Of a stretch of DNA of 45,476 nucleotides, positions 1 through 7,533 are shown one piece after another (the stretch's first letter is position 1; each line of letters opens with the position of its first letter). This stretch comes from Candidatus Gottesmanbacteria bacterium (lineage in GTDB: Bacteria; Patescibacteriota; Microgenomatia; UBA10105; UBA927), in assembly GCA_023245335.1 (NCBI GenBank), contig JAHFKK010000002.1, forward strand, positions 3,627-49,102. The letters run 5' to 3'. The notes under the pieces are model-generated. The model was given only the letters and a program-made list of their open reading frames with translations, made no database searches and had not been told where the DNA came from. The translations under genes were made by a program, and so were the position numbers.

Positions 1-201
1 ATTAAAAAACAGGGCATAACCATCGGAAAGCTGTACACACACGACAACGGTACGCTCCAAATGCGCGATGTTGAAGATAACTATACAATCGGCTGGTACT
101 ATCCGAAGATAGACAAGACCTATGGACACGGAAACAAGCCCGTGGGCAGAGGAAACCTGCTGCTTAATCTGTTGAATGAGCGATTACGAAAAGGGGACTA
201 A
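1..201 (+). CDS. 3' end of a hypothetical protein (start outside window)
   Basis: The first 66 codons read openly in frame 1 to a TAA at 199-201, so this is the C-terminal part of a gene that begins before the window. The visible protein is polar and rich in Gly, Tyr and Lys, with no membrane segment or cysteine motif. It ends in a short basic helix (LLLNLLNERLRKGD). I do not recognise the family. It reads in the same direction as the long rightward arm that follows, but a small leftward gene and a fresh promoter separate them, so it probably ends an upstream operon. Confidence 0.55.
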   Translation: MKKQGITIGKLYTHDNGTLQMRDVEDNYTIGWYYPKIDKTYGHGNKPVGRGNLLLNLLNERLRKGD

Positions 202-260
202 AATCTTAGCCTCTATTTCGTAATAACGGCCCGTGGGAACACCGATAGAGCCAGTGCGCG

Positions 261-407
261 TCAATTCCGGCTCATCTTCCTCACCTGCCTGATATATACC
301 GGCGCTGACATGCCGGACATTGGCCAGATCATATCATTGTCCTTAATGACATTTTCGAGCTTGGCCAAGTGTTTTGCAAAATCAATCTCTACCAGTTGCT
401 TAATCAT
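261..407 (-). CDS. small hypothetical protein, 48 aa, leftward
   Basis: An ATG at 407 (leftward) opens 48 codons ending in TGA at 261-263. A good Shine-Dalgarno (GGGAGG) sits seven bases upstream, which is the main support for this short gene. The product begins MIKQLVEIDFAKHLAKLE, a likely amphipathic helix, and ends in a basic stretch (RQVRKMSRN). It is divergent from the 92-aa gene at 596. The space between them holds a strong promoter and two direct repeats, so it could be a small regulator; that is inference from position only. No family recognised. Confidence 0.5.
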   Translation of the reverse strand: MIKQLVEIDFAKHLAKLENVIKDNDMIWPMSGMSAPVYIRQVRKMSRN

Positions 408-508
408 GCCTTAACCTCCCTTTTGCTTTTAATTCTCTGAATTACCATCACTCCAAAAATCTACAGCCTCATCATAATTCCTCCCTGATCTGCGGTCAAG
501 AATAAATG

Positions 509-553
509 CATATTGCTTTGTATTTTTTTCTTGACAAACACATATTGCTTTGT
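509..553. repeat. two 13-bp direct repeats around a promoter (candidate operator)
   Basis: CATATTGCTTTGT occurs exactly at 509-521 and again at 541-553, a period of 32 bp, close to three helical turns. The second copy lies inside the spacer of the promoter at 531-560 and the first lies just upstream of its -35 box. This is the layout of a repressor or activator site. The binding protein is not identified. Confidence 0.6.
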
Positions 554-560
554 GTATTAT
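531..560 (+). promoter_or_regulatory. sigma70-type promoter for the rightward arm
   Basis: A perfect -35 hexamer TTGACA (531-536) is followed after 18 bases by TATTAT (555-560). The start of the 92-aa gene at 596 is 36 bases further on, with AAGGAG before it. This is the best promoter I see in the left arm and could drive the small early genes. Confidence 0.65.
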
Positions 561-595
561 CCCACTCAACAACGAAAACGAATAAGGAGTCGCCG

Positions 596-874
596 ATGCT
601 TGCTCTGACAATCGAAAATAAACTGACTGGCCCCCTCGCGCACAAAGTCAAGCAGACGCAGCTTGAGGAAATCACAGAAAAGGCAACGTCTCTCGAAGAG
701 GTTGCCGTGGCGGTCCAAAAGATCGGCTTGGGAGCATATCGAGGCGGTCACCATGTCGCTATCCACCCGGTTTACAACGGAAGGTTCGTGGGCGGAAGTG
801 AGCGTATTGCGATCATAACAGACCCATTGATTGACAACGCAGGCACTGCGCCTGTGTCAATGATAGCCCCCTAA
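596..874 (+). CDS. hypothetical protein, 92 aa
   Basis: The frame is open from 506, but the start at 596 is preferred: AAGGAG precedes it at good spacing, and an earlier start would lie upstream of the promoter's -10 box. The product begins MLALTIENKLTGPLAHKVKQ, is mostly helical in the first half, and has a Gly-rich segment (LGAYRGGHHVAIHPVYNGRF) near residues 50-70. No membrane segment and no cysteines. It is the first gene after the operator-promoter region, so it is probably an early or immediately regulated gene. I do not recognise the family. Confidence 0.6.
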   Translation: MLALTIENKLTGPLAHKVKQTQLEEITEKATSLEEVAVAVQKIGLGAYRGGHHVAIHPVYNGRFVGGSERIAIITDPLIDNAGTAPVSMIAP

Positions 875-1111
875 GTAAGTGGGGCTTCCCCCTCCCACCA
901 GGCGCAGCCCCAGGGCCGTGACCGCCGAAGCCGGAGGGAATCTTTGAAAACCCGTTCTCTTGATTGTTCGACAGCCGCTATTAAAAGATGAGTCGAGATC
1001 ACAAGTGATCCACCTTCAATGAAATAGCACATGGCATCGACAAATCGTGAACCGGCTCCCTCGGGAAGGCCCGGCCTCGAACGGTAGAAGCAAAAAGGCT
1101 CTTTTTATTGT

Positions 1112-1186
1112 AGCAGGGTAATTCAGCGGTAGAAGAACGGTCTCATACGCCGATAGTCGCGGGTTCGATTCCCGCCCCTGCAACCA
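1112..1186 (+). tRNA. tRNA with CAT anticodon (Met, or Ile2 if C34 is modified)
   Basis: A full cloverleaf with encoded CCA can be drawn. The acceptor stem is 1112-1118 with 1176-1182, the D arm has AGCGGTA as its loop, and the anticodon loop CTCATAC has CAT at 1144-1146. The T arm is GCGGG/CCCGC with loop TTCGATT, then discriminator A1183 and CCA. The first acceptor pair is an A1-A72 mismatch. A mismatch at 1:72 is a known feature of bacterial initiator tRNA, but the anticodon stem lacks the three consecutive G-C pairs of initiators (the pair next to the loop is T-G). CAT could also be an Ile tRNA that needs lysidine at C34. Confidence 0.9.
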
Positions 1187-1192
1187 GAACGT

Positions 1193-1271
1193 GACGGATA
1201 CCTCATAGGCGCTTCAAGGCGTGGAACGTCCCGGATAGCACAAAAGTCCGGCCTAAGCCCGCGAATCCGTC
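1193..1271 (+). other. possible structured RNA directly after the tRNA
   Basis: GACGGAT at 1193-1199 is complementary to ATCCGTC at 1265-1271, seven base pairs closing a 79-base segment that starts six bases after the tRNA. The size and the 7-bp closing stem resemble a tRNA acceptor stem, but no T arm can be formed at the right place and there is no CCA, so it is not a normal tRNA. It may be a decayed tRNA, a processing structure or chance. Confidence 0.25.
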
Positions 1272-1430
1272 AAATGCGCAGCGGCCAAAACGTCAACAGG
1301 GCAGTGGTGAGGGACGGTTAAAATCTTTCGTGGATACGCGTGTTCATGAAAGTCCCGCCCAAGCAAGAACACGAATTAGCGGGCGTGCCTGCCGGGAGAG
1401 ACCGGCAACAACAGCGGAAGGAGAATGGAT

Positions 1431-1580
1431 ATGGCCAGAATCAAGCAGTTCGTTGAAAGCGGAAGATTTGAGAGGCAGGCAAATAACTTCTTTGGATGGA
1501 TCGACAGGCCGGTAAAGGCTTTCCTTTGGTTTGCTGCCGGGTACTTCACCTTCGCAGTAGTGCGGATACTTCAGCGATGA
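1431..1580 (+). CDS. small membrane protein, 49 aa
   Basis: ATG at 1431 follows GGAAGGAGA at good spacing, and the stop TGA (1578-1580) overlaps the ATG of the next gene at 1577 (ATGA). The coupling and ribosome-binding site support a gene of this size. The product has a basic N-terminal half (ARIKQFVESGRFERQ) and a hydrophobic C-terminal stretch (AFLWFAAGYFTFAVVRIL) that would span the membrane once. Family unknown. It begins a chain of four genes (1431-2267) each joined to the next by a stop/start overlap. Confidence 0.55.
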   Translation: MARIKQFVESGRFERQANNFFGWIDRPVKAFLWFAAGYFTFAVVRILQR

Positions 1581-1822
1581 GGCGGGCCATCACCGTAGCC
1601 GTAGCCGCACTTTCTTTATTGCTCTTCTGTCCGGGGCAAGTCTCAACGGCCATCATTTGGGAATATGAGGATTGCGGCGGGTTCAAATCGTATGGTGAGC
1701 GGTTGGAGTTCAAGCGGTTGCTGAAGAAACACGGTCTCCATAAACAGGTTTCGATAGTTTATGGCTATCCGGAAAGCCCTTACTACCTGGATTCAAAAGG
1801 AAGGCGGTGCACGTTCAAATGA
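1577..1822 (+). CDS. small secreted or periplasmic protein, 81 aa
   Basis: I choose ATG 1577 because it overlaps the previous stop as ATGA and gives a classic signal peptide: MRRA, then a hydrophobic AITVAVAALSLLLFCPG core, with a likely cut near VSTA. The mature part is about 55 residues with two cysteines (EDCGG and RRCTF) that could pair in the periplasm. Its own stop TGA overlaps the next ATG at 1819. I do not recognise the family. An exported small protein in an early block might act on the cell envelope, for example in superinfection exclusion; that is speculation. Confidence 0.6.
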   Translation: MRRAITVAVAALSLLLFCPGQVSTAIIWEYEDCGGFKSYGERLEFKRLLKKHGLHKQVSIVYGYPESPYYLDSKGRRCTFK

Positions 1823-2004
1823 ACCTCAAAACCCCTCATTCATTTGTAACTCTCGGCTCTGGCAGAACCAGACACATATCGAACGGCCCGGAACGCTTTC
1901 GATATGTCCTTTGCCCAAGGACAGGAAAGATGAAGGACGCATCGAAAAAGAAAGGCTCGACCTGCAAGCACTGCCTAAAACAGTACAGGGAGAACGAGGG
2001 ATGA
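1819..2004 (+). CDS. small Cys-containing protein, 61 aa
   Basis: The start ATG 1819 overlaps the previous stop (ATGA) and its own TGA (2002-2004) overlaps the next ATG at 2001. The product is basic and carries C-PRTGK followed later by TCKHCLKQY. That gives CxxC plus one further Cys, suggestive of a small metal-binding fold but incomplete as a four-ligand zinc site. No family recognised. The tight coupling on both sides is the main evidence that it is translated. Confidence 0.55.
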   Translation: MNLKTPHSFVTLGSGRTRHISNGPERFRYVLCPRTGKMKDASKKKGSTCKHCLKQYRENEG

Positions 2005-2267
2005 CTCAGACGGGCTTTGACTTCACTCCTTACCCTGCGAACCCCTTCAAGAAAGGGTCTCAGAATTACAGGCTGTATGAGCGGCTGAAGCAAGGTCCGG
2101 TAACCAACGTCAAGATCGTAACAGAAATGTGCATTCTCAATAGCACGGGAAGGATTTCGGAAGTCCGTGAATACCTGAAGGATCACAGAATGAACGTAGC
2201 GGCGGCACCACTGGGAGGCGGTTACTGGGAATACCGAATCTCCGGTGGAAATACGATAGCAGCATAA
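2001..2267 (+). CDS. probable winged-helix phage protein, 88 aa
   Basis: The start at 2001 overlaps the preceding stop (ATGA) and is preceded by GAGGG. The segment NYRLYERLKQGPVTNVKIVTE, then a helix containing RISEVREYLKDH, then a basic loop and WEYRI strand, has the look of a small winged helix. Short proteins of this kind occur in phage early regions near recombination genes. A DNA-binding or regulatory role is inferred; the specific family is not identified. It ends the four-gene coupled chain, 40 bp before the annealing-protein gene. Confidence 0.6.
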   Translation: MTQTGFDFTPYPANPFKKGSQNYRLYERLKQGPVTNVKIVTEMCILNSTGRISEVREYLKDHRMNVAAAPLGGGYWEYRISGGNTIAA

Positions 2268-2275
2268 ACTTATAG

Positions 2276-2291
2276 GCGCCGTGAACGGCGC
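2276..2291. promoter_or_regulatory. 6-bp GC hairpin with TGAA loop before the annealing-protein gene
   Basis: GCGCCG and CGGCGC flank the loop TGAA in the 40-bp gap between genes. It lies just upstream of the GGAGG ribosome-binding site (2297-2301) of the next gene. There is no T-run, so it is not an intrinsic terminator; it may affect RNA stability or translation. Confidence 0.35.
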
Positions 2292-2307
2292 GGACTGGAG
2301 GCCAACC

Positions 2308-3351
2308 ATGGCAGAAGAAAAGTCTCTAACAATACCATCGATGTCAACCGACCTCACTGAAGTAAAAAACCTCTTCGATGAGGCAAAAAAGGCTGGCTGG
2401 AATGTACTGATTCCGGAAACGCTTATTGTCGGTCTTGCCGATCAATACGCGCTGGCCATCGCCCAAACCACAATCAGCACCGATTTGACTGACGGGGAAA
2501 TCTATCCCGACGATAACGCTGAGATAAGCGATAAAAAACGGTATCGCCTGCATAAAACGGCGCTTATGCGTATTTCCGGTCCCTATATGGCAGGCTTGAA
2601 GTGGTGGCCGAAAGAATCCGGCATTGAAACCATAACAAGAGACTATATCGCCTTTAAGTCGGTCGGGTCGATACTTTCTCCCGACGGCCAGGAGGTCCCG
2701 TTCGTTGGTCATGACGATCTTGATTTTCTCGTGCTTGAAGAGAAGTACCGGGAGTCATACCTGACCAAGGCAAAGAATTTAAAAAAGGATGGGGACAAAG
2801 GAGCAAAACGACCCGCGACCGACAAGGAAAAGGAAGAATACATCACCTACTGCGTCAAGCGGGATCTGATGCAGAAACGGGAGCACAAGCTCGCCATCGT
2901 GGAGACCGGTGCCATGGAAAGGGTTATCCGTGGTGCCATCGGGCTCAAGAACTCGTACTCCTTGGCACAGTTAAAGAAACCCTTCATCACTGCCAGAGTT
3001 GTCCAGAAACCTGATTTTTCCACCAAGACCTCTAGGGACCAAGCCATTAGCGGCGGGAATCAGGCAGCCAAAAATATCTTTGGCAAGGAACCCATTGATG
3101 TTCCTCCCGCAAGTCAAAATCCTAATAGAGACGAACAAAAACCGAATGAGGTCGAATCACAGGTTGCTGATTTCATGAATTCTACTCATGACGAGCAGGC
3201 AGCTACCCTGGAGAGGATGGCAAAGCAGAAGGGATATTTTCTTGATGACTGGCTGAAAAAGGTCGGGAAACCACTGACAGAGGTTGTGACTACCCGTCGC
3301 ATTGAGCTGCTCAAGCACCTACTGACATTGGAAGACAAGAAAGGGGCATAA
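2308..3351 (+). CDS. putative single-strand DNA annealing protein (RecT-like)
   Basis: I choose ATG 2308, which follows GGAGG by seven bases, rather than the upstream GTG. The central segment VETGAMERVIRGAIGLKNSY, followed by KPFITARVV, resembles a conserved region in phage RecT-like annealing proteins and their relatives (ETGAKxRVIRxLLGIK then KPFVVPRVV, recalled pattern). A family fit is likely but not certain. Such proteins coat and anneal single strands during phage recombination. The C-terminal third is polar (many Asn, Gln and Lys) and probably disordered, ending in a helix. The SbcD/SbcC-like nuclease pair directly downstream fits a nuclease-plus-annealase pathway. Confidence 0.55.
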   Translation: MAEEKSLTIPSMSTDLTEVKNLFDEAKKAGWNVLIPETLIVGLADQYALAIAQTTISTDLTDGEIYPDDNAEISDKKRYRLHKTALMRISGPYMAGLKWWPKESGIETITRDYIAFKSVGSILSPDGQEVPFVGHDDLDFLVLEEKYRESYLTKAKNLKKDGDKGAKRPATDKEKEEYITYCVKRDLMQKREHKLAIVETGAMERVIRGAIGLKNSYSLAQLKKPFITARVVQKPDFSTKTSRDQAISGGNQAAKNIFGKEPIDVPPASQNPNRDEQKPNEVESQVADFMNSTHDEQAATLERMAKQKGYFLDDWLKKVGKPLTEVVTTRRIELLKHLLTLEDKKGA

Positions 3352-3395
3352 CCGTGCTGCCACTGATGACATACCGTTCTAAGGAGGTTGATAAC

Positions 3396-3452
3396 ATGCC
3401 GAAAGTAATTGGTTCATGGAAAAAAGCCAAAGAACAGGCAGGTGTATCATGA
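3396..3452 (+). CDS. 18-aa leader peptide coupled to the SbcD-like gene
   Basis: ATG 3396 follows a near-perfect Shine-Dalgarno (AAGGAGG at 3381-3387), the strongest in this arm. It opens 18 codons (MPKVIGSWKKAKEQAGVS) whose TGA overlaps the ATG of the nuclease gene at 3449. The nuclease gene itself has a weaker site. The arrangement suggests that ribosomes load on the leader and reinitiate at the nuclease start. Whether the peptide has its own function is unknown. Confidence 0.45.
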   Translation: MPKVIGSWKKAKEQAGVS

Positions 3453-4744
3453 AATTAATTCATTGCGCAGACCTTCACTTACGCGAGAAGGATATCGAAG
3501 AATGCGGAAACTGCTTGGACTTTTTAGTTGCAACTGCCCGCGAGGAAGCCGTCGAACTAGCGGTGATCGCCGGAGACATCTTCGATTCCCAAGATGTAGA
3601 GATGAAAAGCAAGACAGCGAAGCTGGCGGTCAAGACTATTTCCGAACTGGCCAACATTGCTCCCGTCTGTATCGTCCTCGGAACGTCCTCCCACGATGGG
3701 ACCGCTCCTGAGATCCTCGGGCATGTTCGGGGTAACTTCCCCGTCATCGTTGCTGACAAGCCGATGCAGGTATACCTTTCAAGCTCAGGAGTGTTCACAG
3801 ATGGGCGAGAACATGAGCGCGTAAAGGCGGTTATCACATTGATACCCCAACCAACCAAACAGTATTTCCAAACGGCTGCCGGGATCAAAGAATCTGATCA
3901 AGAGATAGCCCTGGCAATGGCCGATGTCTTTAGGGGATTTGGCGCTCAGGCAGCTCCTTACAAGGAGCTAGGCGTTCCGCACGTCCTTGGCGGTCACTGG
4001 AATGTCTCTGGCTCCAAACTCCCCACCGGTCAAGTCCGAATCGGCATGGATATCGAGATCTCCATAGACCAAATGATGCTTGCCCTTCCTGATTTGGGGC
4101 TCCTCGGTCATATTCATGAACCCCAGCAAATAGGAGACCGGTTCTTTTTCAGTGGCCCCCTTTACTGCTCAAAAATCGATGAGAAGCACCCGGGGTTCTG
4201 GATTCATGAAAAGAACTTATTTACCCATCCCGGAACCATTGATCTGAACGAATGGCCAAAAGAGGAATGGTTACACCGCTTCTTCCCGAGCCCGTGCAAG
4301 AAAACGACCCGTCTCATTGACGACTTCTCCTCTCCCGATAACGATCACCGCGGCGGCCTGACCATCACCGACTGCCTAATCGGCGGGGTGCCTGTTGTTA
4401 TGCCCGAAGTGGCCGGGACCTATGTCCGCCACGAGATCAAGGTCTTCCAGGACGAAGCGGTGCAAATCGACAAGGCCCAGATCGAAAAGTTTTACCTGGA
4501 AGCCGGCGCCCTGGAAGCTGACGTCCGGATCGTCCGAGTTCCCCGGCAAAACGTGAGGAGTGAGTCTGTTCTGAGGGCCGAGAATCTGCGGGACAAGATC
4601 GTTGCCAGCGCCGAACTAAAAGGCGAGCGGGTACCGGAGTCAATCCTCCTGAAGGCCGATCTCCTTAAAAGCCTGACGACCGAGGAACTTTTGAAAATTG
4701 TCACTGGTGAGCGCACCATCAGCGCGGAAAGGAACGCAGCATGA
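3449..4744 (+). CDS. SbcD/Mre11-like exonuclease subunit
   Basis: A calcineurin-type metallophosphoesterase, the nuclease subunit of SbcCD-like complexes (T4 gp47 in phages) that process DNA ends and hairpins. Metal-site motifs are in order: HCADLHL near residue 6, VIAGDIFDS near 46, LGTSSHDG in place of the usual GNHD, GGHWN, and LGHIHEP. The Asn of motif III is replaced within TSSHD, which is unusual. At 431 residues the length fits. The start ATG 3449 gives MKLIHCADLHL and overlaps the leader ORF stop; the stop overlaps the ATG of the SbcC-like gene (ATGA, 4741-4744), as expected for two subunits made together. Confidence 0.9.
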   Translation: MKLIHCADLHLREKDIEECGNCLDFLVATAREEAVELAVIAGDIFDSQDVEMKSKTAKLAVKTISELANIAPVCIVLGTSSHDGTAPEILGHVRGNFPVIVADKPMQVYLSSSGVFTDGREHERVKAVITLIPQPTKQYFQTAAGIKESDQEIALAMADVFRGFGAQAAPYKELGVPHVLGGHWNVSGSKLPTGQVRIGMDIEISIDQMMLALPDLGLLGHIHEPQQIGDRFFFSGPLYCSKIDEKHPGFWIHEKNLFTHPGTIDLNEWPKEEWLHRFFPSPCKKTTRLIDDFSSPDNDHRGGLTITDCLIGGVPVVMPEVAGTYVRHEIKVFQDEAVQIDKAQIEKFYLEAGALEADVRIVRVPRQNVRSESVLRAENLRDKIVASAELKGERVPESILLKADLLKSLTTEELLKIVTGERTISAERNAA

Positions 4745-7524
4745 ACAGCGGCATGAGACTCAGGCTGAAAGGGTTTAAGGGCGTGAAGGCTGGTCCGTCC
4801 ATGGATTACACTGGCCTCGATGAAATAGAAATTGATTTCGCGGGCATCCACGGCATCACCACGTTCGATGGAGAATGTGGAATTGGGAAAACGACGGTCA
4901 TGGAAAGCATGTCGCACTTCCCACAACTCATTTCCCGCGGTGGCCCCCTATGGCAACACGTTCTGCTTCGTAACTCCGAAAAGGAGTTCGAGAGTGATTT
5001 TATGGGGAATCACTACCGGAGCGTCATCAAGATGGATGCCCGATCCGAAGAGACCGAAGGTTTCATGTGGGTCAACGGGAAGCCTGTCGTCAACGGGAAG
5101 ATCTCTGCCTACAAGAAATACGTCGAGAGCGTATTCGGGAACCCGTCAACAGTTTTTAGGTCTCAGTTCTGCCCGCAGAAATCGAAGAAGACCAAGGACA
5201 TGCAGATCGAGAACATGACGACCGGGGTGTTCCAGAGCCTGCTGGCGGATTTTCTGTATCTGCAAAAGTATGCCATCTGGGAAGATACGTCGAAGCAGTG
5301 CGCGAATGCAATCATGGCGCAAATGAATCAAATTACAGCGCGGATCGATGCCCTGCAGAAGCAACTTAGCGCCCGCGATGAACTCAATACGGCATATGCT
5401 CAGGAAATGGCCGCCGCCGAGTCGCTGGAGAACCAAAAGAACAGTCTCGTTGGTAATCTCTCGGCTCTCAAGAAAAGGGCGGATGAACTGAGGGAAATCA
5501 TCACCGCAAACACGCTCGCCCAGCAACGCCGGGCTGACATCGTGGCTCAAAAGGGGCGGGGTGAGGCCGACTTGGCCGCAGAAAAGGTGGTCGCTGAAGC
5601 CGAAATTGAAACCCTTAAAGCGAAGTATCGCGAAATTAATGCGGAAGTTGTCAAGGTGGAGGCAATTCTCCGCGAGAAGGACGCCGTACTTAAGGCGTCC
5701 GAGAGAGAAAAAGAACTCCAGGCAGCGATAAGCACAATCCTTCCCGAGATTGATCGGCTGAACGAAGAACTCTCGAAACACCAAGAAAGCGTTCACACCG
5801 TGGATCTGGAAATTCAGAAGATAGAAGCATCTATCCGGGATCTCGACAATGACCAGATTATTCAGACGCTCCAAAAGGAATTAGCGGATCTGGATAGGGA
5901 TATAAAAGATGAAGTTCACGCCCTGGAGCTAGCGGTCAACAAATATGCGGCGGAAAGAAAGGCCCTTGATAGTGATGAGGGGAAAAAGAAAATCGTTGCC
6001 GACATTTCTGACCTGGACAGAACAATAGCTGATCGCCAGCGTGATCTTGTGGATCTGGATAATGACCGGTTGCTGCATAGCCTGGATTCAGAGGTTAAGC
6101 GCCTCGCGGACCGCGTGGCTGAACGAGGCGGTTACGAGTTTCTCCCTGGGCAACCATGCTCAAGCACGACATGCATCTCCGTGATCGCCGCTACGAAGGC
6201 GGCCGAAGAGTTGCCGGCAGCTCGCGAGAAGTTCCGTGTCCGCTTTGATGAAATCGAGAACACGAAAAGCGAAATGCGGAAAGGCATCGATGACCTGACT
6301 ATCCAGAGAGAACAAGCACAGACCCTATTGTCAACTCGGAATACGGAAATAGAAAACGAGAAGGCCCGGCTCGGCAGCGAGATAGAGGCCAAGAGGTCAA
6401 CTTCTCAAGGTGTTACGCGTGGCTTATCCCGCCGATGCGACGTCGTTAAGGCCAACATTGAGGAACGGGGGAAATACATAACCTCAGAAAAGGGACGAAT
6501 CGGGGAAGAAAAATCCGCAAAACAAAAAGCCTTAGCTACCGGAAAGCTCACGGTGACCCAAAAAACCGAGACTCTTTCTACCATCAGGAAAAACGTTGCT
6601 ACCCAAAGACTAGAGATCTCTACCCAGAAGACTTTGGCCGAAAAGGCGAATGACATCCAGATCGCCATTACCAGAAAAGTGGACCTTGACGCGCAACTCG
6701 CTGAAGCAACTACCCAAGGGCTGGCAAAAAGAAACGCCTGGGATGCGCGGGAATCACTTGTGAAAGCCACTATCGCTTCATTTACCGATACCATCAGCGA
6801 AATAGATAAAAGTATCGACCACGAAGCCGGTAGAAAACTGACAGATTACAGTGAAGAGATTGCCGGCATAGAAGCTACTCATCTCCCGAACATTGAAAAG
6901 GAAATATCGCATGCGCGGGAGAAGTTGGCAACCATGCGGGCCGATCTCGCAAAGGCCAACGAGGCCCAGTTGGAACTCACGACCGCGCAGGAAGAAAAGG
7001 CCAACATGATGCGCGAGATTTCCGAGTGGAACTATCTCCGCAACACGTGCGGGAAAGATGGGCTCCAGGCCACAGAGGTCGAAGGTGCGGCACCCCTGAT
7101 CGTTACCGATGCCAATGACCTGCTATCCAGCGCCTACGGTACCTTCTATTCCATCCGGTTACAAACACATGATGAAGCTGGGAAAGAAGATCTGCGGATC
7201 AAAATCATCACCGAAAGCGGCAGAGAAGTTGACCTGGATGATATCTCTGGCGGGCAAAGAGTTTGGAATGTCCAATCCCTATGGCTGGCCATGTCACTCC
7301 TCAGTCAGAAGAAGTCCGGGCGTAAGTTCGATTACTTCTGTGCGGATGAACAGGACGGCGCCCTGGATACCGAAAATGCCCGGCTTTTTGCAGCCCTCTA
7401 TGATCCCTTCATGAAGATTGGCCAATTTCAGGATCTATTCTTCATCACCCATAAGCAGGAATGCAAGGCAATTGCTCAAAACGTGCTCAGGTTTGAACAC
7501 GGTAAAAATCCGGCATGGAGATAA
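4741..7524 (+). CDS. SbcC/Rad50-like ATPase
   Basis: The ATPase partner of the upstream nuclease (T4 gp46-like). The Walker A motif GECGIGKT is at residues 44-51. A long coiled coil fills roughly 175-790, and at its tip the segment PCSSTTC carries two cysteines (473 and 478) in the place of the Rad50 zinc hook. The ABC signature SGGQR is near 836 and a Walker B-like CADEQDGALD is near 867. At 927 aa the length is in the range of SbcC. The hook is CX4C rather than the usual CXXC, which may alter or abolish zinc-mediated dimerisation. It overlaps the nuclease gene by four bases. Confidence 0.92.
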   Translation: MNSGMRLRLKGFKGVKAGPSMDYTGLDEIEIDFAGIHGITTFDGECGIGKTTVMESMSHFPQLISRGGPLWQHVLLRNSEKEFESDFMGNHYRSVIKMDARSEETEGFMWVNGKPVVNGKISAYKKYVESVFGNPSTVFRSQFCPQKSKKTKDMQIENMTTGVFQSLLADFLYLQKYAIWEDTSKQCANAIMAQMNQITARIDALQKQLSARDELNTAYAQEMAAAESLENQKNSLVGNLSALKKRADELREIITANTLAQQRRADIVAQKGRGEADLAAEKVVAEAEIETLKAKYREINAEVVKVEAILREKDAVLKASEREKELQAAISTILPEIDRLNEELSKHQESVHTVDLEIQKIEASIRDLDNDQIIQTLQKELADLDRDIKDEVHALELAVNKYAAERKALDSDEGKKKIVADISDLDRTIADRQRDLVDLDNDRLLHSLDSEVKRLADRVAERGGYEFLPGQPCSSTTCISVIAATKAAEELPAAREKFRVRFDEIENTKSEMRKGIDDLTIQREQAQTLLSTRNTEIENEKARLGSEIEAKRSTSQGVTRGLSRRCDVVKANIEERGKYITSEKGRIGEEKSAKQKALATGKLTVTQKTETLSTIRKNVATQRLEISTQKTLAEKANDIQIAITRKVDLDAQLAEATTQGLAKRNAWDARESLVKATIASFTDTISEIDKSIDHEAGRKLTDYSEEIAGIEATHLPNIEKEISHAREKLATMRADLAKANEAQLELTTAQEEKANMMREISEWNYLRNTCGKDGLQATEVEGAAPLIVTDANDLLSSAYGTFYSIRLQTHDEAGKEDLRIKIITESGREVDLDDISGGQRVWNVQSLWLAMSLLSQKKSGRKFDYFCADEQDGALDTENARLFAALYDPFMKIGQFQDLFFITHKQECKAIAQNVLRFEHGKNPAWR

Positions 7525-7533
7525 GGGGGGGAT

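Larger units (their letters stand above)
875..1430. other. mostly non-coding stretch around the tRNA
   Basis: About 550 bases without a convincing protein gene. It contains the tRNA at 1112-1186, a 79-base segment closed by 7-bp complementary arms at 1193-1271, and several GC-rich short inverted repeats just after the stop at 874. The open frame from 1330 has no ribosome-binding site and an arginine-rich translation typical of a spurious frame. Otherwise I see nothing. Confidence 0.5.

Noticed and set aside
509-553. CRISPR-like repeats
   Set aside because: Only two 13-bp copies, and the second lies inside a promoter. No repeat-spacer array was found anywhere in the window.
429-611. Leftward 60-codon frame across the promoter region
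   Set aside because: It covers the promoter and both direct repeats, overlaps the start of the 92-aa gene, and has no ribosome-binding site at its start.
1330-1515. 61-codon rightward frame after the tRNA
   Set aside because: Arg/Ser-rich translation, no ribosome-binding site, and it overlaps the better supported gene at 1431.
1496-1822. Longer 108-aa version of the secreted protein starting at 1496
   Set aside because: The upstream part overlaps the 49-aa gene in another frame and lacks a ribosome-binding site, while ATG 1577 is stop-coupled and gives a signal peptide.
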